Shown here in pieces: positions 33,811 to 41,908 of a DNA stretch of 64,000 nt. The stretch covers positions 2,046,001 through 2,110,000 of the forward strand of contig NZ_CP083666.1 of NCBI RefSeq assembly GCF_020097835.1. Direction: 5' to 3'. Position numbers and translations under genes: made by a program. Position 1 is the first letter of the stretch. Each line of letters starts with the position of its first letter. This DNA is from Haloprofundus halobius. Its GTDB lineage: Archaea > Halobacteriota > Halobacteria > Halobacteriales > Haloferacaceae. The notes beneath the pieces are model-generated. The model was not told the DNA's origin, did not search any database, and saw only the letters and a program-made list of their open reading frames with translations.

Positions 33811-34521
33811 TTACTCGGCGTGGGCGTCCTTGACGCCCTCGACGGTCTCGCGGACGGCGTCGACACCCTCGTCGTGGAGCAGGTCGCCGACGACGACGAC
33901 GTCGGCGTACTGACCCATCTCGTAGGCGGCGTCGTAGCTCCGGATGCCGCCGCCGTAGAACAGCGCCGAGTCGTCAAGGGCGTCCTGTGCGGCTCGTACT
34001 TTCTCGGTGTCGCCGTACATGCCGGAGTACTCGACGTAGACGATATCCTGGCCGAACATCTTCTCGGCGACGGCGGCCCACGCGGCCACGTCGTCGACGG
34101 ATTGCTCGCAGTCGGCGTCGGTCAGTTGCGCGACGGAGGCCTCGGGGTTGAGGACGATGTACGCCTCAGTGTGCGTGCGGTCCCAGTCGAGGCCGTTCTC
34201 GATGCGGACCCACTCCTTGTGCGCGCCTGTGACCCAGAATGAGTCGCTGGCGTTGAAGACGGTTGGGATGAGGTAGCCGTCGAGCGCGTCGTCGTCGACG
34301 ACCACCGCGGGGTTCGACGGCTCCTGGTACAGCGGCACGTCGTACTCGGCGCAGGCGTCGACGACGCGCTGCATCTTCTCGGTGGTGATGTCGAGCGTGC
34401 CGCCGATTTCGATGGCGTCGGTGCCGGTCTCGCAGGCGTCGGCGAACGTCTCGCCGTCGACGAGCGGTTTGTCGGGATCGATTTTGAGGATGTGGTCCCA
34501 CGATTCCCAGGGGAGAGTCAT
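33811..34521 (-). CDS. Geranylgeranylglyceryl phosphate synthase
   Basis: This 236-residue TIM-barrel enzyme of the PcrB/GGGPS family makes the first ether bond of archaeal membrane lipids from sn-glycerol-1-phosphate and GGPP. Seen are His-Ile-Leu-Lys-Ile-Asp-Pro-Asp-Lys (about 10-18), Glu-Ile-Gly-Gly-Thr (about 38-42), Tyr-Gln-Glu-Pro-Ser-Asn-Pro, Tyr-Val-Glu-Tyr-Ser-Gly-Met-Tyr-Gly (about 163-171), and Phe-Tyr-Gly-Gly-Gly-Ile-Arg (phosphate site, about 192-198). The length matches the short haloarchaeal form. It converges with the antiporter gene. Membrane association is expected through the lipid substrate. Confidence 0.94.
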   Translation of the reverse strand: MTLPWESWDHILKIDPDKPLVDGETFADACETGTDAIEIGGTLDITTEKMQRVVDACAEYDVPLYQEPSNPAVVVDDDALDGYLIPTVFNASDSFWVTGAHKEWVRIENGLDWDRTHTEAYIVLNPEASVAQLTDADCEQSVDDVAAWAAVAEKMFGQDIVYVEYSGMYGDTEKVRAAQDALDDSALFYGGGIRSYDAAYEMGQYADVVVVGDLLHDEGVDAVRETVEGVKDAHAE

Positions 34522-34646
34522 TGGACTGTGTACTCCCGGCAGTCGTTAAAAAGCGTGCGGAACGCTAGTTCGGCCAGTCTCTGGCGGACGTTCTCGGAGA
34601 TTCCATAGATTCAGGTCGGTCGGACGAACCCATCGATGTAACCGTC

Positions 34647-35014
34647 ATGAGCCAGTCGACGCTCTCGGAGTCACCGTATCTGAACTCGAATCTGTTCTCG
34701 AACTACTATCTCGACGAGCGGATCTCCGACCTTAGTGAGTGGGACTGTGACGAGGGGCCGGTGGGTTCGCGAACTTCCGGAAGACGGCGACGAAGACCAA
34801 CTCGCTGGTCGACCGCATCGAGGCGCTGACGCTCCCCGCCGTCGACGACGTGCGCGACGGACTGGAGCGGTATCTGGAGACGAAGGAACGCGCCGACGAG
34901 TCGGAGGCGAAAATCGAGAAAACGGACGACCTCATCGACCGGATCGTGTACGAGTTGTACGGGTTGACGGAGGAGGAGATAGAGATTGTGAAGGGGGCGG
35001 TAGCGGACGAGTAG
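34647..35014 (+). pseudogene. Remnant of an Eco57I/type IIG-like restriction-modification gene
   Basis: The first 40 codons (34647-34766) read Met-Ser-Gln-Ser-Thr-Leu-Ser-Glu-Ser-Pro-Tyr-Leu-Asn-Ser-Asn-Leu-Phe-Ser-Asn-Tyr and on to Trp-Asp-Cys-Asp-Glu. This is the usual N-terminus of large haloarchaeal restriction-modification methylases. From about 34766 a second frame, open to the TAG at 35012-35014, gives the usual C-terminus of the same proteins (Asp-Asp-Leu-Ile-Asp-Arg-Ile-Val-Tyr-Glu-Leu-Tyr-Gly-Leu-Thr-Glu-Glu-Glu-Ile). The methylase and target-recognition core, normally more than 1000 residues, is missing, and the two ends are out of frame. It is probably a dead gene left by an internal deletion. 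The family link is from memory of such proteins. Confidence 0.75.
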
Positions 35015-35067
35015 TTCCTCTGTGAGTGAGGCCGCTGAGAAGGTAACAAGCCGGTCTACTCCCTCAA

Positions 35068-35217
35068 CTAAAGTCGGTCTCGGGTAGCGTCGAGACTGTC
35101 CGCTCCACAGTCGTCGCAGGTGATTCGGATCCAGTCGTTCGGGATACTGGAATGGGTTTTCACGTCGGAGCTCGTGCATTCAGGACATGACATCCAGCGA
35201 GCCAGTTCTTCGTTCAT
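35068..35217 (-). CDS. 49-residue double-CxxC zinc-ribbon protein
   Basis: A short ORF runs from the ATG at 35217 to the TAG at 35068. It has Met-Ser-Cys-Pro-Glu-Cys (about 9-14) and Thr-Cys-Asp-Asp-Cys-Gly (about 33-38), two knuckles spaced as in a zinc ribbon. This is the layout of haloarchaeal zinc-finger micro-proteins, some of which affect biofilm or stress phenotypes. It lies between the restriction-modification remnant and topA. The gene may be independent or may be left from the same lost island. Confidence 0.65.
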   Translation of the reverse strand: MNEELARWMSCPECTSSDVKTHSSIPNDWIRITCDDCGADSLDATRDRL

Positions 35218-35259
35218 AACAGCTCCAACGTTTCTGGCGTTAAAAGGACCTCTGACAGT

Positions 35260-35393
35260 AGCACACTTACTGCGAGCGAACGAAGTGAGCGAGCAGACCG
35301 ACGACTGAACGGAGCGAAGCGAAGTGAAGAAGGAGTGCTTTTGGTCCAGCTTTTACCGAGCGAGCGAAGCGAGCGCAGCGTAAAAGGTGGGAG
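35260..35393. repeat. Purine-rich GAGCGAAGCGAG-type intergenic repeats with an inverted repeat
   Basis: The 176 bases before topA hold many overlapping GCGAGCGAA / GAGCGAAGC units (35271-35297, 35311-35335, 35358-35379). The last cluster is bracketed by CTTTTAC (35350-35356) and GTAAAAG (35380-35386), a perfect 7-bp inverted repeat. Transcribed from topA, this could fold into a hairpin at the mRNA end. Such repeats are scattered through haloarchaeal intergenic DNA. Their role is unknown. Confidence 0.55.
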
Positions 35394-37958
35394 TTAGTCC
35401 GCTTTCGCCTGCCAATCGCGAACCCTATCCGCACCCACGCCTTCGACAGTCGCCGCCACGTCGTCGGGGTCGGCGTCCTTCAGCCCGGGCACGTCCGCGA
35501 TGCCGGCTGCTCGCAGTTTCTCCGCCGTCTTCTCGCCGATACCCGAGATGCTCTGCAGCTCGTCGCCGCCGACCTGTTGGGCTTGGTACTCGCGGTAGTT
35601 GCAGATGGGGCAGCCGAGTTCCCACGGTTCGTCGCCGTTGTGGACGACGAGGTGGGGGAGGCCGTGTTCCTCGCACTCCTCGTCGGTGACTTCGATCTCG
35701 CCGCGGCGCGGCAGCGGCAGCGAGTAGTCGCACTCGGGGTAGCGCGTACAGCCGACGAGCCGAGAGCCCGAACGCAGTTGCTTGATAGCCAACTCGCCGC
35801 CGTGCGCTTCGGCGGTTTCACCGCCTTCGCCTCGCGACGTCTCCGACGTCGCGCCCTCTCCACAGTCGGGACACGCCCCGATGACGAGGTCGTCCTGCTC
35901 GTCGGCCTCGTCGGCTTTACACTGCGGACAGCCGTGGACGAACGTCTTGCGCCCGGCGAGCATCTTCACGTGGTGGAGGCCGTGCTCCTCGCACTCGTCT
36001 TCGAGGATGAGCGGCTTGCCCGTCGACGGAAGCGGGAGCGTGTACTCGCAGTCGGGGTAACCGTCGCAGCCGACGAAGTACGAGCCGTACCGGCTCTTTC
36101 TGACGAGCAGGTCCTCGCCGCACTCCGGACACGGCCCGAGTGTCTTGTCCGCCTTCAGCGACTTCTGGAGCTGTTTGCCCAACTCGTCGCCGGACTCCAT
36201 CAGCCCCTCGAAGACGGCTTCGAGCATCTCGCGGGACTCCTCGGTTACGTCCTCGAAGTCCTTCTCGCCGTCGGCGATGGCGAGCATGTCGGATTCGAGT
36301 TGGGCGGTCATCTCCTCGCTCACGATGCGGTCGGCGAACTCCTCCGAGGCGCTGACGACGGCGCGGGCGAGGCGCGTCGGCCGCGGCGGGTCGCTCTCGA
36401 TGTAGTTTCTGTCGTAGAGCTTCTGAATCACGTCGTGGCGGGTCGCCTTCGTCCCGATGCCCATCTTCTCCATCGTCTCGATGAGCCGCGACTGGCCGTA
36501 GCGTCGCGGCGGTTGGGTCTCCTTGGCCTCGAAGCGGGTGTCGGTGACCGAGAGGGTCTCGCCCTCCGAGACGTCGGGGACGAAGCTCTCGGTGTTGTTG
36601 AAGTACGGGTAGACGGCGTGGTAGCCCTCCTTGACGAGTCGTTTCCCGTTGGCCTTCAGCGAGAGCGGCTCGCCGTCGGCGTCGACGTCGGCGACGACGC
36701 GGAGGTGTTCCCACTTTGCTGCCTCGGCGACGGTGGCGAAGAAGCGCCGAACGACGAGTTCGTACACGTCGTACTCGTCCTCGGAGATGTCTGCGGAGGA
36801 GGGGAGTTCGCCCGTTGGGTGGATCGGCGGGTGGTCGGTCGTCTCCTCGTCGCCTTCCGTCGCCGTGAGTTCGTCGAGTTCCAAGAGAGACTCGGCGTCG
36901 TCGCCGAAGCGCCGAGTGCCGACGAACTCCGAGACGAGCTCCTCGGGGTCCAAATCGTCCGGGTAGACGGTGTTGTCCGTCCGGGGGTAGGTGATGTAAC
37001 CGGCCGTGTAGAGGTCCTCGGCGATGCTCATCGCGCGCTGGGCGGAGTAACCGATACTTCCTGCGGCGCGGATGAATTGAGTAGTATTGAACGGCGCGGG
37101 CGGCTTGTCCGTCCGCGTGCGGCGGCGAACCGACTGCACCGTCGCCGACGACGCGGTCTGGATCGTGTCGTAGACCTCGTTCGCGGTCTCCTCGTCCCAG
37201 ACGCGTTCGGCCTCGTTGCCGTCCTCGTCGGGGTAGAAGTACTGCGCCTCGAAGGTCTCCCCCGACCCACTTTTTTCGAGGTCCGCGAACAGTTCCCAGT
37301 AGTTCTCGGGGTCGAACGCGTCGATTTCGCGCTCGCGGTCGACGATGAGTTTCAGCGTCGGCCCCTGCACCCGACCGACGGAGATGAAGTCGTCGCCGAG
37401 TTGGCGCGCCGACAGCGAGAGGAAGCGCGTCAGCGCCGCGCCCCACACGAGGTCGATGATCTGTCGCGCCTCACCGGCGGCCGCGAGGTCGAAGTCCAGA
37501 TCTTCGGGATTCTCGAACGCCTCGGTCACCTCGCGCTTCGTGATAGAGGAGAATCGAACGCGGTCGATCGGAGCCTCTTCGTTGACGTCGCGGACGAGTT
37601 CGTACGCCTCCTTCCCGATGAGTTCGCCCTCGCGGTCGTAGTCGGTGGCGATGGTGACGCGGGAGGCGTGGCGAGCGAGTCGTCGCAGCGCGGCGACGAT
37701 GTTCTCCTGGGTCGGATGTTTGTCGATGGGTGCGTCGATGAGTTCGACGGGTTCGACGTCGCGCCAGTCGTTGTACTCCGGCGGGAAGTCGACGCCGACG
37801 ACGTGCCCCGACAGGCCGATACAGCGCTTGCCACCCCACTTGTAGACGTTCACGCCGTTCATCCGCTCGGCGTCGGCGGACTCGCCGCTGAGGATGTCCG
37901 CGATGCGCCTCGCGGCGTTGTCCTTCTCGGTGATTATCAGTTCCGGCCCCTTACTCAT
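35394..37958 (-). CDS. topA: DNA topoisomerase I (type IA)
   Basis: The protein has 854 residues and relaxes negative supercoils. The Toprim domain lies at about 1-150 (Ile-Ile-Thr-Glu-Lys-Asp-Asn-Ala; Asp-Tyr-Asp-Arg-Glu-Gly-Glu-Leu-Ile). The active-site Tyr sits in Gly-Tyr-Ile-Thr-Tyr-Pro-Arg-Thr-Asp-Asn-Thr. Several C4 zinc modules follow from about residue 605. A helix-hairpin-helix domain (Gly-Ile-Gly-Glu-Lys-Thr-Ala-Glu-Lys-Leu-Arg) ends the protein. Directly after the Cys-Pro-Asp-Cys-Gly knuckle (about 695-700) there is an insert of about 15-20 residues coded by two palindromes (35811-35853). A TATA-like GATTTAGG precedes the ATG at 37958 by about 29 bases. Confidence 0.95.
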   Translation of the reverse strand: MSKGPELIITEKDNAARRIADILSGESADAERMNGVNVYKWGGKRCIGLSGHVVGVDFPPEYNDWRDVEPVELIDAPIDKHPTQENIVAALRRLARHASRVTIATDYDREGELIGKEAYELVRDVNEEAPIDRVRFSSITKREVTEAFENPEDLDFDLAAAGEARQIIDLVWGAALTRFLSLSARQLGDDFISVGRVQGPTLKLIVDREREIDAFDPENYWELFADLEKSGSGETFEAQYFYPDEDGNEAERVWDEETANEVYDTIQTASSATVQSVRRRTRTDKPPAPFNTTQFIRAAGSIGYSAQRAMSIAEDLYTAGYITYPRTDNTVYPDDLDPEELVSEFVGTRRFGDDAESLLELDELTATEGDEETTDHPPIHPTGELPSSADISEDEYDVYELVVRRFFATVAEAAKWEHLRVVADVDADGEPLSLKANGKRLVKEGYHAVYPYFNNTESFVPDVSEGETLSVTDTRFEAKETQPPRRYGQSRLIETMEKMGIGTKATRHDVIQKLYDRNYIESDPPRPTRLARAVVSASEEFADRIVSEEMTAQLESDMLAIADGEKDFEDVTEESREMLEAVFEGLMESGDELGKQLQKSLKADKTLGPCPECGEDLLVRKSRYGSYFVGCDGYPDCEYTLPLPSTGKPLILEDECEEHGLHHVKMLAGRKTFVHGCPQCKADEADEQDDLVIGACPDCGEGATSETSRGEGGETAEAHGGELAIKQLRSGSRLVGCTRYPECDYSLPLPRRGEIEVTDEECEEHGLPHLVVHNGDEPWELGCPICNYREYQAQQVGGDELQSISGIGEKTAEKLRAAGIADVPGLKDADPDDVAATVEGVGADRVRDWQAKAD
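35811..35853. repeat. Two-hairpin palindromic insert inside topA
   Basis: GGCGGT (35811-35816) pairs with ACCGCC (35820-35825) across 3 bases. Seven bases later CGCGACGTC (35833-35841) pairs with GACGTCGCG (35845-35853) across TCC. The element lies in frame between a zinc knuckle and the conserved Gly-Gly-Glu-Leu-Ala-Ile strand and codes for Ala-Thr-Ser-Glu-Thr-Ser-Arg and neighbours. It matches, in order and frame, the element at 49927-49966 in the MTAP gene. Confidence 0.6.
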
Positions 37959-38117
37959 TGCCAGGCGATATGCGAAGGGACGGCCTAAATCTTTCGCGGT
38001 GGGTTGGGCCAAAATCGCAAGCAAGCGCAGACACGCGCACGTGTGAGCGCCCGTGCAACGCTCGCGTCGCGCGTTCGCGTACGCGCGAGAACTACCAACT
38101 CGACGCCGCATTCGCGC

Positions 38118-39959
38118 TCAGACGTGTTCGTCCAAGAACGCGCGAATCCGCTCGAACTCCTCGACGAGATTCGAACGCGTCGTCGTGTGGTGGCCCTCGT
38201 CCTCGAAGACGAGTTTTTCGACCGGTATACCGCGTTCGCGCACGCGCTCGACGATCTGCTCCGTCTCGCCGACGGGGACGCGCGGGTCGTTCGCGCCGTG
38301 TTGGACGAACAGCGGACACTCGACTCGGTCGACGTTGTGAATCGGACTGATGGATTTCAGCAACTCCCGGTTCTCCAGCGACCCGTACTCGGCGCTACGG
38401 TGGTCGCGCCGCCACTCGCCGGTGTTCTCCAGAAACGTCTCGAAGTCGGCGATGCCGACGAACTCCACCGCCGCTGCCCAGATGTCGGGATACTCGGTGA
38501 TAGCCGCGAGCACCATGAACCCGCCGTAGGAGCGACCGTAGGCGACGATTCTGTCGGCGTCGACGGCCTCCTGCTCGTACAGCCAGTCGACGGCCGCTTT
38601 GACGTCCTGCACCGAGTCCATCCGCTTCTCTCGGTCGTCGAGGTGGGTGTACGCCTTCCCGTAGCCCGACGACCCGCGGGCGTTCGGTTCCAGTACAGCA
38701 TACCCCTCGTTGAGGAAGTACTGCTTGGTCGGGTAGAACCACGGCCGCCGCTGGTGTTCGGGGCCGCCGTGGATATCGACGATAACCGGCGTCGAACCGG
38801 GTTCGGCGTCCTCAGCTTCGCCGGGGAGCGTCCAGTACGCCGGTATCTCTCTTCCGTCGAAGCTCTCGTACCGAACCGTCTCGGCGCTCCGGAACGTCGA
38901 CTGCGGGATGCCGACGGTGTCGAGCGGCGTCCAACGGGTGGGTTTGGCGGTCGCCGCGCCGTTGTCGTCGTCCGACGTCAGTTCGCCGACGTAGACGCCG
39001 AACGGTTCGGTGTTCTCCGAGAACGTGAACGCGAACCGTTCACCGTCGGGACCTAGCGTCACGTCGGACGCGACGCCTCGCGGGAGGTCGACCGCACCGA
39101 CGTCGACCGTCGTCTCGTCGACGAGTCCGCCAGCGTACAGTTCCGAGTAGCCGTCGACGTTGCGGCCGTAGACGACGGCCCGAGAGTCGCGGTCGAAGAC
39201 GAACTCTTCGACGTTCCAGTCGCCGCCGTCACCGCTACCGTCGGCGACGACGTCCACCTCGCCCGATTCGAGGCCGAGTCGTCCAAGATAGCTCGTGTCC
39301 GCGTCGTAGTTCGTCACGAGGTAGAGCGACTCGCCGTCGGGACCGAACGCGACGCAGTCGTAGCTGGCTTCCCCGTCTGGGGTGACGACGCGCGCCTGGC
39401 CGGATTCGAGGTTCAGAATCGAGAGCTCCTGGTCGTAACTCGCGTGCGCCTCGCGGAGCGCGAGCGACTCGCCGTCGGGCGACCATCCGAGGATTTCGAG
39501 CCAGCCGTCGGACTCGAAGACGAGTTCGGCGTCGTCGGGGCCCCCGTTTCGCGCTTGCACGTACACGTCGAACGCCCGTGCGTCGCGGCGGTTCGAGGTG
39601 AAGGCGAAGGAGTCGCCCGACGGCGACCAACCGCCCCAGCCGTGTATCGCCTCGGGACGCTCGGTGAGGCCGTAGATAGTGCCGTCGGCGGCGTCGTAGC
39701 GGAACAACTGGTCGCGCTCGTCGCTGCCTTGGTCCATCCCGAAGACGAACTCCTCGCGCGTCGGCGACCACTCGATAACGGAGATGCGCTCCTCGAACGC
39801 GGTGAGTCGCGTCGGCGGCGCGTTCGCGTCGGCGAGCGTCCATATTTGGGGCGTTCCGGTCGTGTCACGGATGAATGTCAGCCTCTCTCCGTCCGGCGAG
39901 AACGCGGGTTGCTGAGCGGCGTCGATGCCGAGGTAGCGGGCGACGGCGTACTGTGGCAT
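38118..39959 (-). CDS. S9-family (acylaminoacyl-peptidase-like) serine peptidase
   Basis: The protein has 613 residues. An N-terminal beta-propeller with WD-like strands (Phe-Ser-Pro-Asp-Gly-Glu-Arg, Trp-Ser-Pro-Asp-Gly-Glu-Ser) spans about 15-340, followed by an alpha/beta-hydrolase domain. The catalytic Ser is in Gly-Arg-Ser-Tyr-Gly-Gly-Phe (about 462-468), the Asp in His-Gly-Ala-Asn-Asp-Pro-Arg-Val-Pro (about 545) and the His in Asp-Glu-Gly-His-His (about 580). There is no signal peptide, so it acts in the cytoplasm on short or N-blocked peptides. CCTTATC upstream of the ATG at 39959 fits a TATA box. Confidence 0.92.
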   Translation of the reverse strand: MPQYAVARYLGIDAAQQPAFSPDGERLTFIRDTTGTPQIWTLADANAPPTRLTAFEERISVIEWSPTREEFVFGMDQGSDERDQLFRYDAADGTIYGLTERPEAIHGWGGWSPSGDSFAFTSNRRDARAFDVYVQARNGGPDDAELVFESDGWLEILGWSPDGESLALREAHASYDQELSILNLESGQARVVTPDGEASYDCVAFGPDGESLYLVTNYDADTSYLGRLGLESGEVDVVADGSGDGGDWNVEEFVFDRDSRAVVYGRNVDGYSELYAGGLVDETTVDVGAVDLPRGVASDVTLGPDGERFAFTFSENTEPFGVYVGELTSDDDNGAATAKPTRWTPLDTVGIPQSTFRSAETVRYESFDGREIPAYWTLPGEAEDAEPGSTPVIVDIHGGPEHQRRPWFYPTKQYFLNEGYAVLEPNARGSSGYGKAYTHLDDREKRMDSVQDVKAAVDWLYEQEAVDADRIVAYGRSYGGFMVLAAITEYPDIWAAAVEFVGIADFETFLENTGEWRRDHRSAEYGSLENRELLKSISPIHNVDRVECPLFVQHGANDPRVPVGETEQIVERVRERGIPVEKLVFEDEGHHTTTRSNLVEEFERIRAFLDEHV

Positions 39960-40112
39960 GCTTGCAGAGTGGCCGCGGGTCGGATAAGGGTTCAGCATCC
40001 GGCGGATGCTTGCCGGGAGTCTGCCGAAGGCGGTGCCGCCCCGTCGTTCGCGCACGTCGCTCGCCGGAAGCCGTGACCTTATCCCCCGACCGACCGAGAC
40101 TCCGGAGAGAGC

Positions 40113-41543
40113 GTGTCGAAGCAGAGCGAGAGCCGTATCGATATGACTACCGGCGCGATTTCGCCGAAACTCGTCGCGTTAGCCTGGCCGCTGGTCGCCG
40201 GGAACTTGCTCCAGACGTTCTACAATCTGGCGGATATGTTCTGGGTCGGCCGCGTGAGTCCCGAGGCCGTCGCCGCCGTCTCGTTGATGTTTCCGCTGTC
40301 GTGGATGTTCGTCTCGACGGCGATGGGTATCACGGCGGCGACCATCGCGCTCGTCTCCCAGCACGTCGGCGCGGGCAACGACCGCGAGGCCGACCACGTC
40401 GTCGGCCAGACCATCCTACTCACCCTCGCGGTCGCGACGTTGCTGTCGGCGTTCGGCCTCGCCGTCCAGCGCCCGCTGTTACGCGCGATGGGCGCGACCG
40501 GTCCGGTGTTCCCCGATGCGCTCGCGTACATCGAGGTCATCTTCCTCGCGCTGCCGTTCACCTTCTGTTTCTTCGCCTTCCGCGCGGCGCTACAGGGCGC
40601 GGGCGACACGAAGACGGCGATGTGGCTCATGGTCGGTTCGGCGGGTCTCAACGTCGTTCTCGACCCCTTCCTCATCCTCGGTTGGTGGGTGTTCCCCGCG
40701 ATGGGGACGCGCGGCGCGGCGGTTGCGACTTTCATCTCGCGGGCGCTCGTCACCCTCGCCGGGGTGTACATCCTCCTGCGCGGCGACTGGGGCGTCCGCC
40801 TCCACGTTCCCGACCTGCGGCCCGACAGACGGGTGCTGAAGAAACTCGTCGACGTCGGCTACCCGGCGACGCTCGACGGCTGGGCGCGCAGTTTCGCCGC
40901 CGTCGCGATGGCGACGCTCGTCGCGCAGTTCACCGTCGCTGCCATCGCCGCCTACGGCATCGGTGTCCGCCTCATGTCCGTCTCGTGGACCGTTTCGGGT
41001 GCTGTCGGTCAGGCGACGGCGACGGGCGTCGGACAGAACCTCGGCGCGCGGACGCCCGAGCGGGCGGCGGAGGTGACGTGGAAGGCGACCGTCGGCACGA
41101 TGGGCGTGCTGTTCGCCGCCGCGGCGCTCGTCTTCGCCTTCCCGGACGTGGCGATGCGTCTCTTCGTCGGTGACGCGGCCGTCGTCGACGAGGGCGTCAG
41201 GTTCCTCCGCATCATCGCGCCGTTCTGGGCCTTTTTCGGCGGGACGATGGTGATTCAGGGGGCGTTCCGCGGCGCGGGCCAGACGAAGGTGGCGATGGCG
41301 CTGTCGTTCCTCTCGCGGTGGATTTTCCGCGTTCCGGTGGCGCTCGTGCTCGCCTTCGCGTGGACGGTGCCGCTTCCCGGCGGGCTGGCCGTTCGCGCGT
41401 TCGGCTGGGGCGTCGACGGTCTCTGGTGGGCGTTCGCCGTCGGCGCGACGGCGGCGTTCGTCGTCGCCGTCGTCTGGTTCCAGCGCGGCGGGTGGCAGAC
41501 GGGTGTTCTGGAGGAGAAAGAGCGACCCGCGGCGGCGGACTGA
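40113..41543 (+). CDS. MATE-family efflux transporter (first copy)
   Basis: The protein has 476 residues and twelve membrane helices in two similar halves. The N-half reads Leu-Ala-Trp-Pro-Leu-Val-Ala-Gly-Asn-Leu-Leu-Gln-Thr and Asp-Met-Phe-Trp-Val-Gly. Gly-Ala-Gly-Asp-Thr-Lys-Thr-Ala marks helix 6, and Gly-Ala-Gly-Gln-Thr-Lys-Val-Ala its twin in the second half. It exports organic cations or drugs in exchange for Na+ or H+. CCTTATCC lies 29-36 bases before the GTG at 40113, which supports that start over the ATG at 40143. A second MATE gene is at 50295. Confidence 0.9.
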   Translation: MSKQSESRIDMTTGAISPKLVALAWPLVAGNLLQTFYNLADMFWVGRVSPEAVAAVSLMFPLSWMFVSTAMGITAATIALVSQHVGAGNDREADHVVGQTILLTLAVATLLSAFGLAVQRPLLRAMGATGPVFPDALAYIEVIFLALPFTFCFFAFRAALQGAGDTKTAMWLMVGSAGLNVVLDPFLILGWWVFPAMGTRGAAVATFISRALVTLAGVYILLRGDWGVRLHVPDLRPDRRVLKKLVDVGYPATLDGWARSFAAVAMATLVAQFTVAAIAAYGIGVRLMSVSWTVSGAVGQATATGVGQNLGARTPERAAEVTWKATVGTMGVLFAAAALVFAFPDVAMRLFVGDAAVVDEGVRFLRIIAPFWAFFGGTMVIQGAFRGAGQTKVAMALSFLSRWIFRVPVALVLAFAWTVPLPGGLAVRAFGWGVDGLWWAFAVGATAAFVVAVVWFQRGGWQTGVLEEKERPAAAD

Positions 41544-41548
41544 CCCGG

Positions 41549-41832
41549 TTAGTTCCGCCAGTCACGCACGCGCTTGCTATCTCCGACGTTCACCTTCGAG
41601 GGGTTCGCCTTCCGAAGCCAGCGGACGAACATCCGCATCTCTTCGGCCTCTCTGAGTCGCTCCAGTATGTCGTAGTAGTGACGGAGTTCGTGGTGGGTGA
41701 ACGTCGCGTGGACCTGCCGGTGACACGGCTGACAGAGGTCGACCGTGTCGCTCTCCTTTCGAATTTTTGGGAATTAGGTGGTGCCGCGTCGTCTTCGCGA
41801 CCGTTCGCTCGCAGCGAGGCGCACTCGGGCAT
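41549..41832 (-). pseudogene. Frameshifted HNH endonuclease-like gene
   Basis: Three reading frames together give one protein. Frame 1 reads Met-Pro-Glu-Cys-Ala-Ser. One extra base (about 41812) moves it to Cys-Glu-Arg-Thr-Val-Ala-Lys-Thr-Thr-Arg-His-His-Leu-Ile-Pro-Lys, a Cys pair and the HH part of an HNH site. A second extra base (about 41756) moves it to Lys-Glu-Ser-Asp-Thr-Val-Asp-Leu-Cys-Gln-Pro-Cys-His-Arg-Gln-Val-His-Ala, the second Cys pair and final His, ending in TAA at 41549. The restored protein would be about 94 residues. Either the gene is dead or the sequence has two base errors. Confidence 0.7.
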
Positions 41833-41908
41833 GAGGACGAGGGGTCTAGGGGTCCGGTTGGTTTGAACCCCGCGGCGGTGAAAATGCGGCAGTAGGTCGA
41901 CGCGGAGC

